This document shows, in pieces, positions 32,527-41,617 of a stretch of 64,000 nt of DNA; positions within the stretch are counted from its first letter, which is position 1; the number at the start of each line of letters is the position of its first letter. The DNA is from Nitzschia sp. DOCU1 (taxonomy: Eukaryota > Bacillariophyta > Bacillariophyceae > Bacillariales > Bacillariaceae): NCBI GenBank assembly GCA_951394045.1, contig OX595992.1, positions 310,001-374,000 of the forward strand, in the 5' to 3' direction. The position numbers and the translations under genes are program-made. The notes beneath the pieces were generated by a model. It had not been told where the DNA came from. It saw only the letters and a program-made list of their open reading frames with translations, and did not search any database.

Positions 32527-33204
32527 CGAGCAATTCACTATCACCCGCAACGAGAAATCAACTAACACTCGTCTCTACCAACTTTTAGGTGCTGAACCCC
32601 CATGAGCAATCAACTAGCACCAGATTTGGGGTTTGGCTGCAGGTATCAATGCAGTAGTGTCCGTACATGACCCACCCTGAGCAATTCACTATCACCCGCA
32701 ACGAGCAATCAACTAACACTCGTCTCTACCAACTTTTAGGTGCTGAACCCCCACGAACAATCAACTAACATTAGGGTTGGGTTTGGGTGGGTTTGAACAC
32801 GGTTACTATCTAGTAGAATCAATGACAACGAGCATTCAACTAACACACGAAATGAGCAATCAACTATCACACGAAACGAGCAATCAACTATCACACGGAA
32901 CGAGCAATTTTTAGGTGCTGAACCCCCACGAACAATCAACTAACATTAGGGTTGGGTTTGGGTGGGTTGGAACACGGTTACTATCTAGTAGAATCAATGA
33001 CAACGAGCATTCAACTAACACGACATGAAATGAGCAATCAACTATCACACGAAACGAGCAATCAAGTATCACACGGAACGAGCAATTTTTAGGTGCTGAA
33101 CCCCCACGAACAATCAACTAACATTAGGGTTGGGTTTGGGTGGGTTGGAACACGGTTACTATCTAGTAGAATCAATGACAACGAGCATTCAACTAACACA
33201 CGAA
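32527..33204. repeat. Higher-order tandem repeat with G-quadruplex units
   Basis: Unit starts near 32527, 32679, 32854 and 33030 by the shared TTTTAGGTGCTGAACCCCCA block (about 32583, 32734, 32909, 33087), giving periods of roughly 150, 175 and 178 bp. Inside each unit is a 24-nt subrepeat (CGAGCAATCAACTATCACAC). Units two to four each carry GGGTTGGGTTTGGGTGGG (32774-32791, 32949-32966, 33127-33144), preceded by TTA so that a TTAGGG motif appears. On the minus strand the 24-nt period stays open (CSFRVIVD repeated), but I treat this as a consequence of the period, not coding. Confidence 0.85.
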
Positions 33205-33247
33205 AGAATGGCCCAGCGGCCCGAGCGCCCGCCTTACCGTGCCGGTA

Positions 33248-33293
33248 CGATAGAAAACGGAGCGCCAACCAACCCGCGCTCCGTTTTCTATCG
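33248..33293. repeat. Perfect 18-bp inverted repeat (hairpin)
   Basis: Arms 33248-33265 and 33276-33293 are exact reverse complements, with a 10-nt loop CAACCAACCC. It lies immediately right of the satellite array. It could be a foldback element end, a structured RNA, or a cruciform. Confidence 0.9.
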
Positions 33294-33983
33294 CTCCCGC
33301 GTTACACTTGTATGTTATCATATCATAGCTGCTCGTAGCGCAAATCGTCTGGTACTACTTCCAAAGGTATCAACGGATCGAAGTACAATACCCGGTTACG
33401 TGATTTGGTTTATTCGAATTGGCGCAGATCCAACGAACTTCAAGGAAGAAAAATCGGGAAGTCACGTACTTTCCCCGTACTAACAGCCTGATGTTTTTAA
33501 GTTCTCATCCGCTATGTCTTGACAGACACATTCTTAATTAACTTCACTGGGGCTCTTCTACGGGCTTAAACTCCGTGACACCAACATGTCAAGGAAATTC
33601 CGTCAGAAATGCAGTATACTGTGACTAGTGCCGGTATCAATAGGCAATCGTAATTCATGCGTGGCCGGAAGCCATCTCATTTTCTGCGACAGATAGTGCA
33701 GCCGGATAAAGCCTCTAGGCAATAGCAATTTCCACGTGGCCGAAATTTTGGATTTTGCGGCCTTACAATTGGGCGATTGAGGTAGTGCAATGTTGCCGCC
33801 AACAGGCTTTCTTTCCCCCGAATACGTTAGAAGCCGCAGTAGTGGAGCCATTTGATCCTTAGCCCACCGATGTCAGCCAATGTTTCTCGAATTCAACAAT
33901 TCGTTCTCTTCGTTTTTAGCAAGATACTATTTGGTAATTGTCCGCATTAAAATCTCCTCAAACCAAAATTAGTATTTGCGACA
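33294..33983. other. Intergenic, no supported gene
   Basis: Between the hairpin and the next coding sequence. One minus-strand ORF of 82 codons lacks recognisable features. Confidence 0.4.
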
Positions 33984-35429
33984 ATGGATGTGCTTGGTAC
34001 GACGTCTTTCACGCCGAGAATGTCGTCGAGGAAAGTCAAAAGGCATTCTTTGCAACCCCAGATATTTCTTCAGCTGGAGCTGGCTTCACCGCAAGGTAAA
34101 CATATCGATCCTTCAAAGGTTGGAGTTCTGAATAGCGACTGGAGAGATTCGCCCAATGCACTGGATTCCAGCGACCATCATCAGTTCTTAACCCATGTCA
34201 GGGTTGAGCACTGCAACATTTTGCCCGAGGAATGTGAGATCCGCAACGAAGGCCCTCTGCCCATTCCAGACGTTCCAGATCTCGAACATTCCGAATCGAT
34301 GGCAGATACGGAAGAGACCTCGGGGGAGCTCGAAATTTCAAAGGAGGAACTTGATCAAAGGATGTCACCTTCGTCTGTCATGAATGTCAAAGCACTCGGT
34401 AGACATGATCATTTGCTAGAGCCTCTCCCGAACGAGTTGTTTCCCGAGAGTTTTCCTCAGCTCGCTCCTTCCCAACAGGAGTCTGATCTCAGTGATGTTG
34501 TTCCACCTCCACCCCCTCCTGAAACTCCTGACACCAGCGAGGCCTTTTCACTTGGTGACGATATGACCGATGCGCTTACTCCTGACACTAGCGAAGCCTT
34601 TTCACTCGGCGAAGATGTTGTCGATGTGCGCACTAGCAGTCTTGATATCTTTGCCATGATCGAAGCCGACGATTCCGAGGAAGAAGAAAAAGACGAGAAG
34701 GATTCCAAGCAACGACGAAGGAAGTCAAGACGTGGCCAGCTTCGTAGGACGCATTCCGTGGGAGCAATCGAAGATCCAGAAGCACAGAAAGATGGTTCGC
34801 TAACCCCTAGACGAAACAGGAGAAAGTCTGTAAGCGCTGAAAGAAGGCGATCCAGATCTGGAGGCCGCAAGACCAAAAGACACTCAATCTGTGAGGTGAA
34901 CATGTCAAAGCAAAAGTCCAACCCGACGCGTCGCAACTCGGTAGCTGTTGTTGCTACCCCCGCAGGCAGCCGCCGCAGACGATCAGAGATTCTTGCTTCT
35001 TCCAAAGGACACAGTCCTTGTCGGCGCCCACATTCGGAGCGTTTGAATAAGCGTGCAGAATCCGATGCGCCGGTAGGCAAGTCTTCTTCTCATAGTACGC
35101 GCCGAAGGCATAGCGTCAGTATTTCCAACAGCGACCATGCCAAGCATAGTACTTCGAAAAGATCAACCTTGCATCATGCAGGCCCGTCCGGTCCATCCAA
35201 GATCAACAACAAAAGTTCAGTGGGGGCCACTCGGACAACGGACTGCCCCAGTAGCCCGGAGTCGAGCCGTCGCCACGTCCAGGCTGTTGCCGCTATCAAC
35301 TTTGCTGGAACAGTTGTTTCACCTATCTTGACCCCCGGCAGCGCTCGGGGAAAGCGACGAACCGTGGATCTTCCAAGCAATTGGAAGGACCTCGACACGT
35401 GCAATCCACTTGCACTTGCACGTGAATAA
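33984..35429 (+). CDS. Disordered RRxS-rich protein
   Basis: 481 aa, single exon. Low-complexity throughout. The acidic first half contains a perfect short internal repeat, PDTSEAFSLG twice (DDMTDAL / EDVVDV). The second half is very basic, with many RRxS/RxxS sites (RRTHSVGA, RRKSVSAE, KRHSICEV, RRNSVAVV, RRHSVSIS), the consensus for AGC kinases such as PKA or PKG. No globular domain seen. Similar in composition to the gene at 41618-43906, and may be a substrate class of basophilic kinases. Function unknown. Confidence 0.72.
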   Translation: MDVLGTTSFTPRMSSRKVKRHSLQPQIFLQLELASPQGKHIDPSKVGVLNSDWRDSPNALDSSDHHQFLTHVRVEHCNILPEECEIRNEGPLPIPDVPDLEHSESMADTEETSGELEISKEELDQRMSPSSVMNVKALGRHDHLLEPLPNELFPESFPQLAPSQQESDLSDVVPPPPPPETPDTSEAFSLGDDMTDALTPDTSEAFSLGEDVVDVRTSSLDIFAMIEADDSEEEEKDEKDSKQRRRKSRRGQLRRTHSVGAIEDPEAQKDGSLTPRRNRRKSVSAERRRSRSGGRKTKRHSICEVNMSKQKSNPTRRNSVAVVATPAGSRRRRSEILASSKGHSPCRRPHSERLNKRAESDAPVGKSSSHSTRRRHSVSISNSDHAKHSTSKRSTLHHAGPSGPSKINNKSSVGATRTTDCPSSPESSRRHVQAVAAINFAGTVVSPILTPGSARGKRRTVDLPSNWKDLDTCNPLALARE

Positions 35430-35833
35430 TAACAGTGATGGATGGTGTTTTGTTGCTATCGGATGAGCCGATGGCTTCACAACAGGCGCGCTGTTGCCAT
35501 TTCGGTTGGCCAATTTTAACATGGAATGGAGCATGAAGTGAAGGGTCGACATAGGAGTGCAAGGCGCTACTGGACTTCACTCCAGAACCACTGAGCGACA
35601 AGTTGTTAGCTCATAACATACAATAGGTACCTTATCAGTGATTCATTATCTTAGTCCACGGTCGTAACGATAATTGGTGCATATGAGGGATGGCGATGGG
35701 TACATTTGTGGATTAAATATTATAGTAGTACGTGTTAGATGGTGTATAGTATGTTCAGGAATCGTCCCTTCCCATGGATGATGTATAGCTGTGAAATACA
35801 AGCATGAGTCAAAATGCAGTCAGTCGTTAGTCC
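35430..35833. other. Intergenic between convergent genes
   Basis: Shared 3' flank of the RRxS protein (+) and the EF-hand protein (-). Nothing recognised. Confidence 0.4.
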
Positions 35834-36394
35834 CTACTGCTGCTTGGCTGTCGTATTGAAGATAGCTCTGGCCTCATAAATGAGGCTCTTGAGCTCGCCA
35901 ATCGAACTCTTGATGTTATCCTTTTTCAGTTTGGAGTCGGCAAAGAGGGCATCAATCTCAGCAGCTGTCTTCAAGCCAATGTTATTGTAGGCTTCTTGTT
36001 TCACTTGATAGGTTTCTTCCAACTCGGCCAAATGTTGTTCCAGTTTTTCGACGGTCGCCATCTTTTTGGCCAATCGTTCCAGATTCTCCTTGGCGTCCGC
36101 TTGTGCCTTCATAAACTCTTCGTACTTGACAAGTTGGAGTGCCATGAGAAACTCACGCTTGTCAATAGCGCCGTCCTTGTCTCCATCGACTTGATCAAAG
36201 AGCTTGCTGAGGTCCATGGGTCCAGTAGCCGCTTCGTCTCGTCGAAGGGCGGCCGCTGAGCTACTCAATCGATGGATTGCTCGGAAATTATGAGATACGG
36301 ATCGAGAGGCACCGCAGCGTGCGACAAGAGCTTTGATAACCACTGGCCGAGCAAAGCGTCGGACAAGGCTGGTGGAGGCTTGGAGGGGCAACAT
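35834..36394 (-). CDS. Mitochondrial-type EF-hand / coiled-coil protein
   Basis: 186 aa, single exon. The first 50 residues are rich in Arg, Ser and Ala without acids (LVRRFARPVVIKALVARCGASRSVSHNFR), a likely mitochondrial presequence. One canonical EF loop DGDKDGAIDKRE follows (about residue 70), then a coiled coil (AKENLERLAKKMATVEKLEQHLAELEETYQ). A helical C-terminus completes it. A single EF-hand plus coiled coil suggests dimerisation and Ca2+ sensing. No named family recognised. Confidence 0.78.
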   Translation of the reverse strand: MLPLQASTSLVRRFARPVVIKALVARCGASRSVSHNFRAIHRLSSSAAALRRDEAATGPMDLSKLFDQVDGDKDGAIDKREFLMALQLVKYEEFMKAQADAKENLERLAKKMATVEKLEQHLAELEETYQVKQEAYNNIGLKTAAEIDALFADSKLKKDNIKSSIGELKSLIYEARAIFNTTAKQQ

Positions 36395-37288
36395 GGTGAT
36401 GATTGATTGTTCGATGGTCAGTGGTGATGTCTTGCGTGGACGTTTTTGTTCTGTTGAAGAAACAATTTATGACAAAATGATTCTGCTGCCAAAGAAGAAA
36501 AGTGGATGGCACGAATCCAACAAATGAAAGGCCTGACGATTGGGTTCTCGTTGCAGGAACAGGTATCATCGACAAAGATACGAAACGACCTGGTATGATA
36601 AAAACCAAAATTCTTTGATCGCTGGCTCGCTCGGCGCATCGCCTTCGCTGCATCGAAATACCAGCTTCAGGCAATAGTGAAAATCATAGAGGGCACGAAT
36701 GCGATCATCGCTGATCCGATGATGCCACTGCAAAGCTCAACAGAATAAATGAGGCCAAAATGAGAAGCGCATTTTCAATCGCATCAGCGAACAGTATGAT
36801 ACCTGGTTCTGATACCCGGGGAAAAAACAGAGATGCGGGGTTGACGGGTGGGCTCATACGAAGCTTGGTTATGTGACGTCACTAGCTAGCGAACAGTACC
36901 AGGTATGATACCTGGTTCTGATATACCCGGGGAAAGAACAGAGATGCCGGGTTGACGGGTGGGCTTATACGAAGCTGGGTTTTGTGACGTCACTAGCTTC
37001 TGATGCGGGGCCGAAACGCGAATCGGAACCCATAACGTTCTGTTCTCTGATGTGGCGTGGAAAAATGGCGGGAAACCAGTATTCGAGTAAGTCGCAGTGT
37101 GTCAACCGATGGAGGACGGACTGCCTGCCACCGCTATCGGTTATTGAACTACCTTGCATCGAGACCACTCGATGTTTTCCCTTTAACACGCGATGACTAT
37201 GGACTCTCCCATCAGGACAAAGCAGAGATACCGACCATGAAAGTTACCATGCATCTCGTTTTGCTCGATTGCTAGGTCAGTGGCAGGC
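36395..37288. other. Shared upstream region of divergent genes
   Basis: Contains a tandem duplication with a CRE-like palindrome in each copy (annotated separately). It lies between the divergent genes at 36394 (-) and 37289 (+) and probably regulates one or both. Confidence 0.5.
36789..36998. repeat. About 105-bp tandem duplication with CRE palindromes
   Basis: Copy 1 at 36789-36890 and copy 2 at 36891-36998 share GAACAGTA, GATACCTGGTTCTGATA, CCCGGGGAAA, GGGTTGACGGGTGGGCT and TACGAAGCT. Each ends with GTGACGTCAC (36873-36882 and 36984-36993), the palindromic TGACGTCA core bound by bZIP factors. Copy 2 has an extra TACCAGGTA. Confidence 0.88.
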
Positions 37289-38800
37289 ATGGTGACTGTC
37301 AAGCGATTGAGCCAACGCCAGCTGGAAACGCGGCGGATCGCTGCCTATGCGATTCTTGGAACACTGGCGGTGATTTGGGCGTTGTTGTTGCTGTTTGCCA
37401 GCGATTTGACTGCTACCACGAAATCAAAAATACCGCCTATTTTTCGAGCTCCGAGAGGCATGAAAATATTGTACATTGTCACTTCCTCAAGAGAGTACAA
37501 CACTGGAGAGCGGGAAACAAAAGAAGGCCAAGATCGTTTGATGGAAATTTTGATGCCGGCGTTGTTGGATGGGGTTGAAACCATGGTGCCTTTCTATCAA
37601 GTCGATGTTTTCCTTATCCTGGGATATGAGCTGTCGGAAGAACGACGACGGATGGTACAAGATATGCTCCCCGTTGGAGTTGGACTAGAGGTGTGGAATC
37701 AAGCGACCCCATTGAGCTACGAAGTCTTGGCACACGATCGAAAGAACAAATACTTGTCGGAAGCTTCGCGGATACTGGCGCGTCAGCATCGCTACGTTAT
37801 CAAAGACAAACTCCCCTACTACGATTTCTTCATGGCTTGGGAGGACGACATGCTCATCAAGAAGGCCCACATCGACTACTATTTGCAGTTTCGCGAGGAA
37901 ATCAATCGTCTCAAGGATCAGGCCCCCAAGCCACCCCGTCAAGAAGGGCCCGTCATGTCGGATTCCATGACTTTGTATGATCGATCCCAAAAGCACTGGG
38001 GCAATGTGACCTGGGATCAACTAGACCACACCTTTCCGGGTTTCTTGAGGGTCGAGGTGTTGACAGATCCAAAGCGGCCTACGCAATCCAATCCAGGACC
38101 CATTCCCGTCAACCATCGAGCTCGTCCGGATCCCCGTGTTTGCTGCCATGGTCAGCATGTGGGGATCCAAGGAAAGCTAGCACCTCAATATCCACATTCG
38201 AATCAACTCTTGATTTGGGAAACCGCCATTGCGGGGCTGTCGGTGCGGAAAATGCCGTCACATTCAAAACTTCTCGACTGGGTCGCCCTTTTGAACATCA
38301 AAGCTTCTCCCACTCTACTAGCTGGCTATTGGACGGGGGCCGATGGTGCATTATTACCACAATTCACCAAAAAGCCTCCTACGAAGGATAACGAATACAT
38401 TGCCCAGCCAGCGGGGTGGATGGCAACGGGGCGGGAGGTAATGGACTTGGAAAATCGCATTTGTAAGGGATATTCTTTCATTCCACCGTTTCATCAACCT
38501 CAGATACGAAACGATGGTATTGCTTGGGGTACCGATTCGGTCGAGTTTTGGAGTGGGGGGCTACAAATGTGGGGACAAATGTGTGAAATCCAACGGCTAG
38601 TGTCATTGGATCCACATCAGTTTTCCAAGCACTTGATCTATCACACCGCCAACAATAAGCAGAAGGAATTGAACTCAGAGCGGCTGGTCAAAGTACCGAC
38701 TCTTCTGGGACAGCTTGATACGGTCAAACGCCGTGCGGATGCCGATATGCGACGGCGACTAGGGAAGGTATCCCTGTGGGAGCGACTATTTCGACGATAG
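37289..38800 (+). CDS. Type II membrane glycosyltransferase-like protein
   Basis: 503 aa from the ATG of MVTVKRLSQ. One signal anchor near the N-terminus (IAAYAILGTLAVIWALLLLFA) precedes a luminal domain. The stretch KILYIVTSSREYNTGERETKEGQDRLMEILMPAL looks like the first beta-alpha unit of a nucleotide-sugar-binding fold. YYDFFMAWEDDMLI holds an acidic EDD, similar to the DxD metal site of GT-A transferases. Later WMATGREVMDLE and YHTANNKQKEL are conserved-looking. Function is inferred from architecture only. A GTG three codons upstream is in frame. Confidence 0.65.
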   Translation: MVTVKRLSQRQLETRRIAAYAILGTLAVIWALLLLFASDLTATTKSKIPPIFRAPRGMKILYIVTSSREYNTGERETKEGQDRLMEILMPALLDGVETMVPFYQVDVFLILGYELSEERRRMVQDMLPVGVGLEVWNQATPLSYEVLAHDRKNKYLSEASRILARQHRYVIKDKLPYYDFFMAWEDDMLIKKAHIDYYLQFREEINRLKDQAPKPPRQEGPVMSDSMTLYDRSQKHWGNVTWDQLDHTFPGFLRVEVLTDPKRPTQSNPGPIPVNHRARPDPRVCCHGQHVGIQGKLAPQYPHSNQLLIWETAIAGLSVRKMPSHSKLLDWVALLNIKASPTLLAGYWTGADGALLPQFTKKPPTKDNEYIAQPAGWMATGREVMDLENRICKGYSFIPPFHQPQIRNDGIAWGTDSVEFWSGGLQMWGQMCEIQRLVSLDPHQFSKHLIYHTANNKQKELNSERLVKVPTLLGQLDTVKRRADADMRRRLGKVSLWERLFRR

Positions 38801-39426
38801 TGCTGATTTTTGTTGTTGTTTTAGCATCTTAATGGCAAAAGGCGATGCCCATGTAGTCACTACTGCTAGAATTCGGATTGTTAGTCCCGAATGCTAATTG
38901 AGCCTGGTCAGGGAAGAATAGTATTAGTCCGTTTCCTTTCCAATGAGGAAATCGAATGTGCACTTTAGCTAGTAAGCACGCCTGGGGTCGTCTTTGCATT
39001 AGTATTATTATATTAGAGTAGAGCACCGGTAGCTTATATCCGTGTTAGTACCGACAGCTGCTTTCATTTCATAGTGCCTCGGATCGAGGCGAAAGGGTGG
39101 GGGTAAGGAATTATAAGTAAGAAGCTATGCATGTGGCATACCTATTACTGCCAGACCTGTCGGCACGCACTGGGGGTGCCAAGTGGCACACGACGATTGA
39201 CTGACGACAAATGACGTTTGTCAATTTCGGACTGCCGGTGTTTTTTCCCCGAAAGATCGAGAGATAGCGATCGCAGGGTTTTGCGAAGACGTGTGCGTGG
39301 ATGGAATCAAGGATCGATGATGCCAACAAGTGCTTTCATCGAGCTAAACGCTTCTGGATCGGCAATAGCGAAACGGGCAGGGATCGAATCAAGAGTGCAA
39401 GTTTTGATTAAATTCTCACCATCAAC
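38801..39426. other. Intergenic, nothing seen
   Basis: 3' flank of the glycosyltransferase-like gene and promoter of the repeat protein. No recognisable element. Confidence 0.4.
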
Positions 39427-40176
39427 ATGAAGCAGTCGGCTACTTTCTTGGGGTTATTGTGCCTTACATCCCTCTCTCTGACGAGCGGATTCGTTGCTAC
39501 GACCGTAAAGGGAAATCAAGCGACCACCAGTGTCTTGCGCTCGAGTCAAGGATATTCGTATGATGACAGTTACACTTATCAACAAATGCCTGGCCCTAAT
39601 ATTGCGCCCCCGCAGCCCATGATGAGGGTAGAGGAGCCCGACATGCCACCTCCACCTCCACCTCCCCCGCCCGCTCCGATGGTACCGCGAACCCGGCAGG
39701 CCTTAAATATTGGCCCCTTGTTGGGATTGGACAAGGGTTATCCTTGGGAAGCAGTAGTGGGTCCCAACCACTTGGCAACGAGAACGGTTTACGTCGAACC
39801 AGGACCCATTCGCGTGGGCCAGGCGCTGAATATCGGCCCCTTGCTAGGCTTGGACAAAGGGTTTCCGTGGACAAAGATATTGGCTCAGCAACCCATCGGC
39901 CTTCGGGACAATTATGTCGAACAAGCCCCCGCACGCCCTACACAGGCTTTGAATGTCGGCCCGTTGCTAGGTTTGGACAAGGGGTACCCCTGGTATCAGA
40001 CATTTGCTAGTCTACCCCAAGCCCTTCGCAACAGTTATGTTGAAGAGTCTCCCGGAAGGCCCAAACGAGCCTTTGACGTTGGGCCACTCTTGGGACTTGA
40101 CAAAGGAATTAAATGGAAGGAGCTGGTTGGACCGGCTACTCGCGAGCGAATGAGAATGGAAACATTCGTCCAGTAA
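39427..40176 (+). CDS. Signal-peptide protein with four GPLLGLDKG repeats
   Basis: 249 aa, single exon. A signal peptide (FLGLLCLTSLSLTS) ends at SGFVATT, where Phe follows the likely cleavage site, so plastid import is possible. A Tyr-rich segment and an eight-proline run (residues 74-82) follow. The rest is four tandem units of about 42 residues, each starting QALN(I/V)GPLLGLDKG(Y/F)PW and ending with a YVE-P-P linker; the last is RAFDVGPLLGLDKGIKW. The repeated motif is almost invariant while the spacers differ, which is typical of short linear binding sites in a scaffold or linker. I know no family with it. Confidence 0.8.
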   Translation: MKQSATFLGLLCLTSLSLTSGFVATTVKGNQATTSVLRSSQGYSYDDSYTYQQMPGPNIAPPQPMMRVEEPDMPPPPPPPPPAPMVPRTRQALNIGPLLGLDKGYPWEAVVGPNHLATRTVYVEPGPIRVGQALNIGPLLGLDKGFPWTKILAQQPIGLRDNYVEQAPARPTQALNVGPLLGLDKGYPWYQTFASLPQALRNSYVEESPGRPKRAFDVGPLLGLDKGIKWKELVGPATRERMRMETFVQ

Positions 40177-41617
40177 ATCGAGAAAGACAAGAGTTGTAAT
40201 ATTGTAGGCATGTTGCATAGTAAGTTTTATGTATGATTGGTGACGTTTCTCAAAAGTCTTAGTCTTTGCTTGAGAACGAAGGGCAGTTTCTAGATAGCAT
40301 AGCGGGCGGGAACGGGACCATCCTAGTGCCTGCAATATTCCACCGTGGTACGGCACGGATTCAACGAGCGCCAAGAAAATAGGATATCCTCGAGCAGCAA
40401 AGACCAAAGTTGCATCATGATGCATATGCATCCCAAATAACCCAACTATCAGAGCCATTGCTCCGTCATCACATGTGCTAAACTGTCGATGAGGTGTGTC
40501 CCCACCTCGATGACAAGCTGATATTGACAGGCTGTTTATCAGTGGGGCCTCCTCTATCGTTAGTTAGTTTGCCCCCGTGAGGTAAATTTCGTCCTCACGT
40601 CGTCTAAACATCTGTGTGCACCGGGTATGTTCGTTGCATTCACTTAAGATCTCAGCCGAGCGTTCGTCGATTTGGCATGATCCCGATCGTTACTAGAAGC
40701 TGCTGTCGTGGTGGAGCAAGACGGTCGTCGAGACAACAGTCCAAGTATGGGGCATCATGCTGCTGTTGCATTATGAACCAGATAACAGCCTCGGGCCATG
40801 TCCATATCAATGAGCGTTCTACGCTCGTCAACGCTTGAATGCTCGACCGCTCTAGTAGCGAGAACGAGCACTTGGCAAATGATGCATGTCATCGAGCCGC
40901 ATCTCTGCGCCGTGGCTTTGCTGGTCGTCTGTAGCCATCATGATTCTTGTCTCTTCTTTCGGGATTCGGCCCTCGGGGTTGCAACGAACATTGGCAAGCC
41001 GTGGGTCTATACCTGGGAGTAGCTGACTGCTTGAATTTAGTGCTGGGGTGGTGGTGTGTTGGAGACTCGCATCGGAAGATTCTTTGGAGAGAAGAAGAAA
41101 AATGAGGATCAAATCGATGAGCGTCGGGAGCCGGCGCGGATAGGAATAGAGTGAAGTTACCGGTAGCTACCTAGGGAGAGAATCTCGCGGACGCATTCAA
41201 ATTTCTGGGGAGAGGTTCCCACCCTTTGTCTAAGCCCTTTCAGGCGAAAAATATCAACTGTTTAAGCATAGTCGGAAACGAAAGAAGGCGACATGAGTTG
41301 AGAACTAATTGTCCCGAATTATCGTGAGTAACGGTTCAAATAAACTGCTGTAACTTCGAAAGTGATCGGGGTTTTGGGCTGGAGGGCAATATTGGAAGCA
41401 CGTGTCGTCAGGAAAAAGGCGCTCCGCTCTTGCTATGCCCAAGGCTCGAATCGACCGCGGCAATACAAAAGGACACGGTCACCAAGATGGTCATGATAAA
41501 TCTGGACAGGAATGGCGCATCTTCCAGTGACGCAAACGAACTACCACGCACATTTTCTCCCACCATCATCCCACCCCTTCTTTTCAGTTTTCATCATATT
41601 ATTTCTTTCTCGTTACG
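40177..41617. other. Intergenic, no supported gene
   Basis: 1.4 kb without a convincing ORF. Holds TACCGGTAGCTACC at about 41159-41172, a short motif also seen in reverse near 16779. It includes the leader of the next gene. Confidence 0.4.

Noticed and set aside
32736..33117. Minus-strand ORFs with CSFRVIVD repeats as a repeat protein
   Set aside because: The 24-nt DNA period is a multiple of three, so the frame stays open automatically; no start context or partner domain.
32527..33204. CRISPR-like array
   Set aside because: Units are nested tandem repeats without unique spacers, in a eukaryotic genome.
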